The translations under genes and the position numbers were made by a program. From the NCBI RefSeq assembly GCF_040214835.1, contig NZ_CP157874.1, positions 187,001-251,000 of the forward strand: DNA of 64,000 bases. Direction: 5' to 3'. The notes under the pieces were generated by a model. It ran no database searches. It had not been told where the DNA came from and saw only the letters and a list, made by a program, of their open reading frames with translations. This DNA comes from Pseudomonas asiatica (GTDB taxonomy: Bacteria > Pseudomonadota > Gammaproteobacteria > Pseudomonadales > Pseudomonadaceae). Each line of letters starts with the position of its first letter. Position 1 is the stretch's first letter. Shown here piece after piece: positions 18,485 through 26,434 of this stretch.

Positions 18485-19719
18485 GCTGGTTGCGTCTCCA
18501 GGCGGTAGTGTTCGATGACATGTCGGATGTCTCGCTCGATGCCGGCCTGGTCGCTACCGGTGAAAATGAAACGTCCGCCCTGCAGCGCGTCGTAGCCGCC
18601 GCCGACCTCCAGCACTTCGCCGGGCTGGGGCAGCAACTCGCGCCAAAGCGAAGCGACCTGGGTGCGCTGCGACGGTGCCTCGAGCACTGTGCACGGCAGT
18701 TGCCGCGGCTTGGGGATGATCAGCCAGCCGCCGCTGGGGTCGCTGTCCTGGCCGGGCAGGGTGGCAGGCTCGCCGAGCAGGTTCTTCAGCCAATGCTCAT
18801 AGAGATTGACGCCGAACACCTGGTTGATCAGGTGTGGCACCTCGCTGCCGCCAACCCGCGCACCCACTTCCAGGAATACCAGGCGACCGTCCTCGCACAC
18901 GAACAGTTCCAGGTGGAACGCGGTGTCGCGCAGCCCCAGCGCCTGCAGGCACTGGCGACTGAAGTCGGCGATGCGCGTACGCAACGGCGAGGCTTGCAGC
19001 AACACCGAGCCCAACGGCTGGTGCCGGGCGAAGTCCAGACAACTGTTGAGGTAGCGCGACACGGCCTGGAACGGCACCTGACCGGTAGCGTCGGTGTAGC
19101 CGTCGACGTGGTATACCTGGCCCTCGACGAAGGCCTCCACTTCGTGGCGCGCCAGGTCGACGCCGTCGAGCGCGGCCAGCAGCTGGCGCTCGTCATCGAC
19201 CCGCACCACGCCGATGCTGGCGGCGCCGTCCACCGGCTTGACGATCAGCGGGTAGCCGGTTGCGTTGGCGAAGTTCAGGGTGTGTTCCAGGCTATGGCAG
19301 CGAGTGAAGGCCGGCACGGCCAGGCCATGCTCTTGCAGCACGTGTTTCATCCGCGCCTTGTCGCGGTACACCCCCACTTCGTCCGGCCCATGGCCCGGAA
19401 TGTTCAGTGCCTGGCGCACCTGGGCGGCGATTTCGAGGGTGAATTCGGACAACGCGATCAGCAGGTCGACCGGGCCGACCCGTTCGATCACTTCAGTCAC
19501 TGCGGCCAGCAACTGTGGGTACTGGTTTACGTCCTCGACCTGCACCATGTGGGCGATCTGCTCGCGTGGCGTCAGCACGCCGAGCGCGCCGGGGCCGTCG
19601 ACCACATAACTGATGCGGTGGGCATGGTGATCGAAGAAGGCTTCGTAGCGGGTCAGTTCGTTGTCCCAGCGCTGGCCGTCGTGGAAGCGCGGCCAGCGGT
19701 TGACGATCACGATATGCAT
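18481..19719 (-). CDS. ATP-grasp domain ligase (second of two)
   Basis: A 412-residue protein. It starts with MHIVIVNRWPRFHDG; the ATP-grasp core has YRDKARMKHVLQEHG, YPLIVKPVDGAASIGVVRV (nucleotide-binding Lys and Gly-rich loop), VEAFVEGQVYHVDG and HLELFVCEDGRLVFLEVGAR (metal ligands). It is related to BtrJ/BL00235-type amino-acid ligases in layout. The ATG at 19719 has AAGGA eight bases upstream. It differs clearly from the other ATP-grasp protein of the cluster, so two distinct ligation steps are likely. Confidence 0.87.
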   Translation of the reverse strand: MHIVIVNRWPRFHDGQRWDNELTRYEAFFDHHAHRISYVVDGPGALGVLTPREQIAHMVQVEDVNQYPQLLAAVTEVIERVGPVDLLIALSEFTLEIAAQVRQALNIPGHGPDEVGVYRDKARMKHVLQEHGLAVPAFTRCHSLEHTLNFANATGYPLIVKPVDGAASIGVVRVDDERQLLAALDGVDLARHEVEAFVEGQVYHVDGYTDATGQVPFQAVSRYLNSCLDFARHQPLGSVLLQASPLRTRIADFSRQCLQALGLRDTAFHLELFVCEDGRLVFLEVGARVGGSEVPHLINQVFGVNLYEHWLKNLLGEPATLPGQDSDPSGGWLIIPKPRQLPCTVLEAPSQRTQVASLWRELLPQPGEVLEVGGGYDALQGGRFIFTGSDQAGIERDIRHVIEHYRLETQPA

Positions 19720-19751
19720 GGGTTCGTTCCTTGTTCGGGCAAGAAGGGGGC

Positions 19752-20210
19752 TCAGGTCCAGTGCGTCACGTCGCCAGCGCCGAGCACCAGCGAGTGACGG
19801 GCCTGGGCCAAGCGATCGAGATGGCGCTGGAAGGCGTCTAGGGCGTCGTCCTCGGTGAACACCGCGTCGTACCCGGCAGCCAGCAGCTCCTCGCGGACCG
19901 CGCGGGTTTGCGCCTCGGAGGTGGTCAGCTTGCCGCCAATCACGATGTGCAGGTGCGGGTGCTGCTGGCGCAGCGCGCGAATCAGTGCCAGACCCTGGGA
20001 GTAGCCGTGGCCGTTGACACTGCTGATCACCAGCAGATGCGCGTGTTGGTGCTGGTCGACGGCGTCGAGCACGGCCTGGACCGGTGTGCAGCTGCCCAGG
20101 TTCTTCACCTCCAGGCCGCGCTCGCCCAGCCACAGTTGCAGGTACACCAGGTTCCACATGTGCGAGTCGGATTCGACCGTGGCCAGCAGGCACAGGTGTT
20201 GGCTTTTCAT
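19752..20210 (-). CDS. Cobalamin-binding protein, methylaspartate mutase sigma-subunit-like
   Basis: A 152-residue Rossmann-type B12-binding domain. The signature is DSHMWN at residues 15-20: Asp15 and His17 of the DxHxxG motif are kept, so base-off/His-on cobalamin binding is plausible, but the Gly is replaced by Asn. Further motifs are VISSVNGHGYSQGLAL and IVIGGKLTTSE (the GG that cradles the nucleotide tail). It would supply the radical cofactor to the epsilon-like subunit. It overlaps the MFS gene by ATGA and has GGAGG seven bases before its start. Confidence 0.85.
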   Translation of the reverse strand: MKSQHLCLLATVESDSHMWNLVYLQLWLGERGLEVKNLGSCTPVQAVLDAVDQHQHAHLLVISSVNGHGYSQGLALIRALRQQHPHLHIVIGGKLTTSEAQTRAVREELLAAGYDAVFTEDDALDAFQRHLDRLAQARHSLVLGAGDVTHWT

Positions 20211-21430
20211 CGGGATGCCTCCATGGCTAGTGTGTCAGTGCCAAGTGCGGCGTTCAGGCGCCGCGTGGTGAGGTGGAACAGCAGGGCGCCCGGCACGCTC
20301 AACAGCAGGCCCATGGCGAGAATCAGGCCCTGAATGCCGTAGCGTTGGCCGATGCTGGCGCTGAGCAGGCCGCCCAGCGGGTAGGACGCCAGGTTGAGAA
20401 GGTAGAAAGGGCCCATTACCTTGCCCAGGTGCTTGCGCGGGATCACCTTGATCCGCTGGGTGCGGTTGAACACGTTGAACAGGGTGCAGCCGGCCATGGC
20501 CAGGACGAAGCTGGCACCGTAGGCGAATACGCCATTGGCCATGCCCATGGCCAGGATCCCGCCGCACAGCACGGCGAAACCCAGCGCCCCCACCTGGTGG
20601 ATCGACAGTCTTGTCAGCAACCACGGCACCAGCAGGAAGTTCAGCAGGCCCAAAGCCCCGGCGGCGCTGTTGATCAGGCCGAAGGCACTGTCGGTGGCCT
20701 GGAACACGTCGCTGACGACGAAGGCATTGGCGCTGAGCACGCAGGCGAAGGCCAGGTTGATGCTGCAGTTCAGCAGCGCCAGGCTGATGATCGGCGGGTT
20801 ACCCAGCAGCAGCTGCCAGCCCTGGCGCAGGGCTGCGAGCACAGGTTGCCGAGTACTGTCGGCGTGGGCGTTGGGCAGACCGCGCCAGCACAGTGCTGCC
20901 AGCAGCAGCGCGACGGCGGCCAGGCCCAGCAGCGCCAGCTTGCCGCTGTACAGCACTAGCGCGGCGGCGCAGGCCGGACCCAGCACCTGTGCCAATAGCT
21001 CCATGTTCTGCACCAGCGACTGGGTGTGGGCCAGGCGCTCGGCCGGCGCCACCTGCGGCACGGTGCGCTCCACGGCCATGCGCACCGGAGCCATCAGCAG
21101 CGACAGCAGTACGCCGTTGGCCGCCAGCGCCCAGACCGTCAGGGCCGGCGCCAGGCTGCAGCACAGTACGGTCAGCCCCAGGCTGGCGGCGCGCAGCACG
21201 TTGGCCCACTGCAGCAGACTGCGCCCGCCTACACGGTCCGCCAGCACCCCGGCGAACGGGTAAGCGAGCAGCGCCGGCAGCCATTCCAGGGCGAACACCA
21301 GCCCGGAGTAACGCAGGCTGCCGGTGACCTGGTAGACCATCAGCGGGACGGCAAACAGCACCGTCTGTTCGGCCATCAGGCCCAGCAGCAGGCCGGCGCC
21401 GAAGCGGCGCAGGGGCGGGTGCTCAGCCAT
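20207..21430 (-). CDS. MFS transporter, probable exporter of the cluster
   Basis: A 407-residue protein with about 11-12 membrane helices. Motif A is recognisable as YPFAGVLADRVGGRSLL between helices 2 and 3. The overall pattern is that of MFS drug or enterobactin-type exporters (MFS_3). The ATG at 21430 is eight bases inside the end of the monooxygenase gene. Its position inside the biosynthetic operon, between the monooxygenase and the B12 protein, argues for product export or self-protection; this is inference. Confidence 0.87.
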   Translation of the reverse strand: MAEHPPLRRFGAGLLLGLMAEQTVLFAVPLMVYQVTGSLRYSGLVFALEWLPALLAYPFAGVLADRVGGRSLLQWANVLRAASLGLTVLCCSLAPALTVWALAANGVLLSLLMAPVRMAVERTVPQVAPAERLAHTQSLVQNMELLAQVLGPACAAALVLYSGKLALLGLAAVALLLAALCWRGLPNAHADSTRQPVLAALRQGWQLLLGNPPIISLALLNCSINLAFACVLSANAFVVSDVFQATDSAFGLINSAAGALGLLNFLLVPWLLTRLSIHQVGALGFAVLCGGILAMGMANGVFAYGASFVLAMAGCTLFNVFNRTQRIKVIPRKHLGKVMGPFYLLNLASYPLGGLLSASIGQRYGIQGLILAMGLLLSVPGALLFHLTTRRLNAALGTDTLAMEASR

Positions 21431-22493
21431 GCTGGCGGTCCAGTTCGGCTTCAAGTTCGCGCAAGCGTGGCAGCACGTGCTGGCAGAAGCTGCGCATCTC
21501 GTCGCGGGTCGGCCAACCGGAGAAGATGAACTCGCTCACCCCGGCCTTCTTGTACTCCAGCAGGTAGGCGGCCACTTCCTCATAGCTGCCTACCACGCAC
21601 AGAGCCGGGCCGCCTCGGTAGGCCACAGCCCCCGACCAAAGCATCGGCGACAGCCAGTCGTGATGGGCACCCTCGGCCAGACGAAACGATGTCTTGACCG
21701 CCTCGGAGTCGCAGCGGGCGACAAACTGGCGCACCCATTCACGGTGCTGCTGGTCGGGGTTTTCCATCATTGCGTCGACCTCGGCCAGTGCCTCGTCGCG
21801 GGTTTCTCGCGCCAGCACGTGCATGCGTATGCCTACCGAACGTCCGGCCGCGAGTACTTCGCGCGCGGCCTCGGCAATGCCTTCGGGCGTGTCGCCGTAG
21901 CGCAGCCAGCAGTCGCTGTGGGATACCGCGACCTGCTGGGCGATGCCTGAGGCGCCGCTCAGATACAGGCGTGGCCGCTCAAGGTCCTTGAACGGGAGGC
22001 CCAGCTGGGCCTTGTCCAGCTGGTAGAAGTCGCCATGGTGGCTGAGTGGCGTTTCCCCGGCCCAGAAGCGCCTGAGAATCTCGATGAACTCGCAGGTGCG
22101 CGCATAGCGGCCATCGTGAGCAACGTAGTCACCGTAGTACGCCTGCTCGTCCGGCGAGATGCCGGCCACCAGGTTCAGGGCGATGCGCTTGTCGGACATC
22201 CACGACAGCGTGTTGACCACCTGGGTGAACAGGGTCGGGTGCAGCAGCCCGGGGCGGTAGGCGAGGATGAACTTGACGTTGCGAGTTTCGCGCACCAGCG
22301 CGCCGATCATCGGCAGCGGGTCGGGCATGTGGTAGCTGATGCCCATCAGCAGCGAGTCGATGCCCAGTTCGTCGGCCTCCTGGGCGAAATCGACGATACC
22401 GGCGAAGTCCAGGCGTCCGGTGTCGTACTTGTCGGAGGCTTTCTGCTGGCCGCTGTCGAGCGGCGAGCACCAGTGAATGCGCAAGGGGGTCAT
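21423..22493 (-). CDS. LLM-class flavin-dependent monooxygenase (SsuD-like)
   Basis: A 356-residue luciferase-like TIM barrel. It matches the alkanesulfonate monooxygenase type: FAGIVDFAQEADELGIDSLL, FILAYRPGLLHPTLFTQV, RIALNLVAGISPDEQAYYGD and RPRLYLSGASGIAQQVA. Such enzymes use FMNH2 from a reductase plus oxygen to oxidise C-S, C-N or C=O groups. No flavin reductase is present in the cluster, so one must be recruited. The start has GGAG eight bases upstream. In this context it probably oxidises a pathway intermediate rather than scavenging sulfonate, but sulfonate scavenging is not excluded. Confidence 0.88.
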   Translation of the reverse strand: MTPLRIHWCSPLDSGQQKASDKYDTGRLDFAGIVDFAQEADELGIDSLLMGISYHMPDPLPMIGALVRETRNVKFILAYRPGLLHPTLFTQVVNTLSWMSDKRIALNLVAGISPDEQAYYGDYVAHDGRYARTCEFIEILRRFWAGETPLSHHGDFYQLDKAQLGLPFKDLERPRLYLSGASGIAQQVAVSHSDCWLRYGDTPEGIAEAAREVLAAGRSVGIRMHVLARETRDEALAEVDAMMENPDQQHREWVRQFVARCDSEAVKTSFRLAEGAHHDWLSPMLWSGAVAYRGGPALCVVGSYEEVAAYLLEYKKAGVSEFIFSGWPTRDEMRSFCQHVLPRLRELEAELDRQHG

Positions 22494-22552
22494 GCGGGTG
22501 TCTCCGGAAAAGGCCCGCCGTCAGAGCGGGCCGGTGCGAGGGCGTGAAGGGC

Positions 22553-23482
22553 TCAGAACAGGAAGTCACTGCCGACACTGCGGTCGAACAGGGCGACATC
22601 GCGGATATGGCGCTTGCCGCAGATGAAGCGCAGCAGCCGTTCGATGCCCAGCCCGCCGCCGGCGCTGGGATGCAGCAGCCCCTGGCGGGCTGCTTCGAGG
22701 AAGTTGCCGAACGGGGTCAGGTCCATGTCCAGCTCGTTCATGCGGTAGAGGATCTGACCGTGCTCGTACTCCCGTTCGGCGCCCGACAATGCCTCGCCAT
22801 AGCCCTCGGGCCAGACCAGGTCATAGTTGTTGTAGTGGCCGCGTTGGCCGGGGGTCTCGCGGTCGTAGAACTCGCGGCGGTGGTTGGTGATGAAGAACGG
22901 CGTATGGGCCTTTTCCGACATCAAGCGCTCGAAGTCATCGCCCAGTTCGGCCTGCAGTTCGTCGGTGCTGTACACCGGGAAGGCGGTTTCGTAACGCGGC
23001 AGTTCACGGCCCAGCTGGGCCAGTTGCGCGGCGCAGTGTTGGCGCACCTCGTCCAGGGTGTGCTTGACCATCTGCTCGATCAACTGCATGGCCTGTTGCA
23101 TGGTGCCGCCGCGAATCTCGAAGTCGAACTGGGAGAACTCCAGCAAGTGACGCTGGGAGTCCTTGATCTCCGGCTTTTCCAGGCGGATGTTCGGCGCAAC
23201 GATAAAGATGCGCTCGTGGCCGCGGGCGGTCAGGGCCAGTTGCTTGTGGAAGATCATGCTGGCGGTGAGTTTCAGGCGCCGCTGCTGGTACTGGATCTCG
23301 GCCGGGTACACCGCGTGGTTCAGGGGGTCGGTGATCGGCGACATCAGTATCGGCAACAACTGGCGGAAGTCACGGTCGAGCAAGAAGGTCTGTAGGGCGT
23401 GCAGCACACGGCCACGGATAATGGCCACTGCTTCGACGTCTGGGTGGTCAAATGCGGCGATCTGGCGCTGAATTTCATCCAT
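22553..23482 (-). CDS. Class II aminoacyl-tRNA-synthetase-like ligase (AsnRS/asparagine synthetase core), no anticodon domain
   Basis: A 309-residue stand-alone catalytic core. Motif 2 is IFIVAPNIRLEKPE with RHLLEFSQFDFE; motif 3 is GGGLGIERLLRFICG. These match the AspRS/AsnRS subclass and the archaeal asparagine-synthetase paralogue, but the N-terminal OB-fold that binds the anticodon is absent. Such paralogues activate a free amino acid as adenylate and transfer it to ammonia or another amine. The ATG at 23482 was preferred over an upstream TTG. First gene of the leftward operon; it may amidate or couple (methyl)aspartate. Confidence 0.82.
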   Translation of the reverse strand: MDEIQRQIAAFDHPDVEAVAIIRGRVLHALQTFLLDRDFRQLLPILMSPITDPLNHAVYPAEIQYQQRRLKLTASMIFHKQLALTARGHERIFIVAPNIRLEKPEIKDSQRHLLEFSQFDFEIRGGTMQQAMQLIEQMVKHTLDEVRQHCAAQLAQLGRELPRYETAFPVYSTDELQAELGDDFERLMSEKAHTPFFITNHRREFYDRETPGQRGHYNNYDLVWPEGYGEALSGAEREYEHGQILYRMNELDMDLTPFGNFLEAARQGLLHPSAGGGLGIERLLRFICGKRHIRDVALFDRSVGSDFLF

Positions 23483-23515
23483 GTTGGGGCCATCTTGTGG
23501 GTCAAAGGTGGCCCG

Positions 23516-23543
23516 ATTATTGGCTTTCGCTGTCAAAACTCAA
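23516..23543 (-). promoter_or_regulatory. Possible sigma-70 promoter of the leftward biosynthetic operon
   Basis: On the minus strand TTGAGT (23543-23538) and AATAAT (23521-23516) are separated by 16 bases, which would place the transcript start about 25 bases before the ATG at 23482. It lies in the divergent gap between the two arms of the cluster, next to a TGTACA palindrome that could belong to an operator. Confidence 0.4.
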
Positions 23544-23663
23544 TGTACAGATTCCGGTGAAAAAGCGACCCAGACGCGCTTTTTATTGTCCTGTCCGCCC
23601 GCGACGGTGACCATGAACCCGACCGGTTCTGCCGCGCCTTCGTTACCCGATTACAGGACACCC

Positions 23664-24986
23664 ATGCCAATGACGGCCCATCCTCGACCCGTTTCCACGC
23701 GCTTCGGCCGCGCCGACTACAAGACCCTGGGCCTTGCCGCGCTGGGCGGCGCTTTGGAGATCTACGATTTCATCATCTTCGTGTTCTTCGCGCTGATCCT
23801 CAGCGAGCTGTTCTTCCCGCCGCACATGCCCGAATGGCTGCGCTTGCTGCAGAGCTTCGGCATATTCGTCACCGGCTACCTGGCGCGGCCGCTGGGAGGC
23901 ATTCTGCTGGCGCACTTCGCCGACCGCCTGGGGCGCAAGCGTGTGTTCAGCCTGAGCATCCTGATGATGGCGTTGCCGTGCCTGCTGATCGGCCTGATGC
24001 CGACCTACGCGCAGATCGGCTACTGGGCACCGTTGCTGTTGCTGGCCCTGCGCATCCTGCAGGGCGCCGCCGTAGGCGGCGAAGTGCCCAGCGCCTGGGC
24101 GTTCGTCGCCGAGCACGCACCGGCCGGCCACCGCGGCTTCGCCCTGGGCATGTTGCAGGCCGGGCTGACCTTCGGCTACCTGCTGGGCGCGGTCACCGCG
24201 GCGGTGCTGGCGCGGGTCTACACCCCACAGGAGATGCTCGATCACGGCTGGCGTCTGCCGTTCATCCTGGGCGGTGTGTTTGGTCTGGTCGGTGTCTGGT
24301 TGCGTCGCTGGCTCAGCGAAACGCCGGTATTCGTCGCCCTGCAGGCGCGCCACGCAGCCGACCCGGAGCTGCCGTTGCGCACCGTGCTGCGCGGACACCG
24401 GCGAGCCATCACCCCGGCACTGCTGCTGACCTGCGTGCTGACCTCGGCAGTGGTGGTGCTGGTGGTGATTACCCCGACGGTGATGCAGAAGCGCTTCGGA
24501 CTGCCGGCGGACCAGACCTTCGCCCTGAGCAGCCTGGGCATCGTCTTCCTCAATATCGGTTGCATCCTCGCCGGGCGCATGGCCGACCGCCTCGGCCCCT
24601 GGCGTGCCCTGGCGATCCACAGCGCCCTGCTGCCCGTCGGGGTGGCGGCGCTGTACGCCAGCCTGATTTTCGAGTTGCCGCTGATCGGCGTGGCCTACGC
24701 GCTGGCCGGCTTGTGTTGCGGCGTGGTCGGGGTGGTGCCGTCGATCATGGTCGGGCTGTTCCCGGCGGCCATTCGCGTGTCGGGGATATCTGTCACCTAC
24801 AACATCGCCTACGCGTTGTGGGCGAGCGTTACACCGTTGCTGCTGATCGCCCTTATGCCTTGGAACCAGTGGGTCGCGGTGGGCTTCAGCGTGCTCATGG
24901 GCGCAGTGGGGCTCTGCTGCGTGCGCCTGTTCGCCCAGCGTGGGCCGGACGTCGAAAATGCCAGTGTGCCGGCAGGTGCCAAATGA
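23664..24986 (+). CDS. MFS transporter of the metabolite:H+ symporter (ProP/ShiA-like) type
   Basis: A protein of about 440 residues with 12 membrane helices. Typical features are YDFIIFVFFALILSELFFP in helix 1, RPLGGILLAHFADRLGRKR (motif A), and GGEVPSAWAFVAEHAP. This subfamily imports small organic acids, betaines or amino acids with protons. The ATG at 23664 has AGGA five bases upstream; 23613 and 23670 are alternatives. Its stop overlaps the amidase start (ATGA). It begins the rightward arm of the cluster; uptake of the product or a precursor is inferred. Confidence 0.87.
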   Translation: MPMTAHPRPVSTRFGRADYKTLGLAALGGALEIYDFIIFVFFALILSELFFPPHMPEWLRLLQSFGIFVTGYLARPLGGILLAHFADRLGRKRVFSLSILMMALPCLLIGLMPTYAQIGYWAPLLLLALRILQGAAVGGEVPSAWAFVAEHAPAGHRGFALGMLQAGLTFGYLLGAVTAAVLARVYTPQEMLDHGWRLPFILGGVFGLVGVWLRRWLSETPVFVALQARHAADPELPLRTVLRGHRRAITPALLLTCVLTSAVVVLVVITPTVMQKRFGLPADQTFALSSLGIVFLNIGCILAGRMADRLGPWRALAIHSALLPVGVAALYASLIFELPLIGVAYALAGLCCGVVGVVPSIMVGLFPAAIRVSGISVTYNIAYALWASVTPLLLIALMPWNQWVAVGFSVLMGAVGLCCVRLFAQRGPDVENASVPAGAK

Positions 24987-26371
24987 GCTGCGGCCCTTTG
25001 CAGTGGCTGTCGGTGGCCGAACTGACGTCGCTGTATGATCGCCGCGAGCTGTCGCCACTGGAGTACCACCAGTACCTGATTGACCATGTACAGCGCCGCG
25101 AGCCGGCCTTGAATGCACTGTGCCAGTTCACCCCTGAGCTGGTGCTGGAGCAGGCCGCTGCGTCCACCCAACGTTGGGCCAGGGGCGCGCCGCTCGGGCC
25201 GCTGGATGGCGTGCCGGTGACCTTGAAATCGTTGATTGCCACCCGTGGGCAGCTGCTCGACCAGGGGTGCGCGGGCCTGGAGCCGCGCCTGGCATTAGCC
25301 GATGCGCCACCGGCGGCGCGCCTGCGCGAGGCGGGCGCGGTACTGCTGGGCAAGACCTGCGTGCCGGATTTCGGCATGTTGTCCTCGGGCCTGTCGAGCC
25401 TGCACGGCATCACCCGCAACCCATGGAACACGGCACTCAACCCCGGTGGCTCCAGCGCCGGGACGGCGGCCGCGGCAGCGGCGGGCTACGGTCCGCTTCA
25501 CCTGGGCACCGACATCGGTGGTTCGGTGCGCCTGCCGGCCGGCTGGTGCGCGCTGGTGGGCTTCAAGCCGACCCTCGGGCGCATACCCATCGACCCGTAT
25601 TATACCGGCCGCTGCGCCGGGCCCATGACCCGCACGGTAGACGACTGCGCGGCGATGATGGCGGTGCTGGCGCGCCCGGACCTGCGTGATGCCACCAGCC
25701 TGCCGGCGGCCGAGCTCGACTGGGGGTTGCCCCCGGTGAGCGTGCGCGGCCTGCGGGTGGGGCTGCTGCTTGAACCCGGTTGCGGCCTGCAGCCCGACGC
25801 GCAGACCTGCGCCGCGGTGCGCGCCGCCGCCGGGCTGTTCGAGGCGCAGGGCGCCAGGCTGGTGGAGGTGGCGCCATTGATGGAGCGTCGTCTGCTCGAC
25901 GGCCTTGACCGCTTCTGGCGCGCGCGGCAGTGGAGCGAACTCCGCCAGCTGGCGCCCGAGCGCCTGGCCCAGGTGCTGCCGTACATCCGCCAGTGGGCCG
26001 AGCCGGCCCGCCACATGACGGCGGTGGAGGCGGTGGAAGGCTTCAACCAGACCTTCGAGATGCGCCGGCGAGCTGCGCGGCTGTTCGAGCAGTGCGACCT
26101 GCTGCTGTCGCCGACCAATCAGGTGCAGGCCTATCCCGCCGAGCTGGCCTCCCCCGGCAACGACCCGCAACTGCCGTTCGAACACATAGTGTTCACCGTG
26201 CCTTGGAACATGGGCGAGCAACCGGCGCTGTCGATCAACTGCGGCTTCAGTGACCAGGGTATGCCCATTGGCTTGCAGATGGTCGCCCCGCGCTTCGCCG
26301 ACACTTGGCTGCTGCGCCTGGCCAAGGCCTTCGAAACCTGGCGCGGGCCGATCCGGCACTGGCCCGATTGA
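24983..26371 (+). CDS. Amidase (amidase signature family)
   Basis: A 462-residue enzyme. The Ser-cisSer-Lys triad is visible: the Lys in VPVTLKSLIA, and two Ser residues in NPGGSSAGTAAAAAAG and GTDIGGSVRLPA. The family hydrolyses amides or transfers ammonia (as in GatA), but no GatB/C-like gene is near, so a simple amidase is more likely. There is no signal peptide. It overlaps the transporter by four bases, which suggests the imported compound is its substrate. Confidence 0.9.
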   Translation: MSCGPLQWLSVAELTSLYDRRELSPLEYHQYLIDHVQRREPALNALCQFTPELVLEQAAASTQRWARGAPLGPLDGVPVTLKSLIATRGQLLDQGCAGLEPRLALADAPPAARLREAGAVLLGKTCVPDFGMLSSGLSSLHGITRNPWNTALNPGGSSAGTAAAAAAGYGPLHLGTDIGGSVRLPAGWCALVGFKPTLGRIPIDPYYTGRCAGPMTRTVDDCAAMMAVLARPDLRDATSLPAAELDWGLPPVSVRGLRVGLLLEPGCGLQPDAQTCAAVRAAAGLFEAQGARLVEVAPLMERRLLDGLDRFWRARQWSELRQLAPERLAQVLPYIRQWAEPARHMTAVEAVEGFNQTFEMRRRAARLFEQCDLLLSPTNQVQAYPAELASPGNDPQLPFEHIVFTVPWNMGEQPALSINCGFSDQGMPIGLQMVAPRFADTWLLRLAKAFETWRGPIRHWPD

Positions 26372-26434
26372 CCCTATGAAGTGCCTGGCAGGCACGGCAC
26401 CGACCTTCGTTCACGGACAGGACACCCCTTGCAT

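Noticed and set aside
12229..23536. A B12 riboswitch or T-box controlling the mutase operon
   Set aside because: The gap before 23482 is short and shows no B12-box-like sequence or large folded leader.
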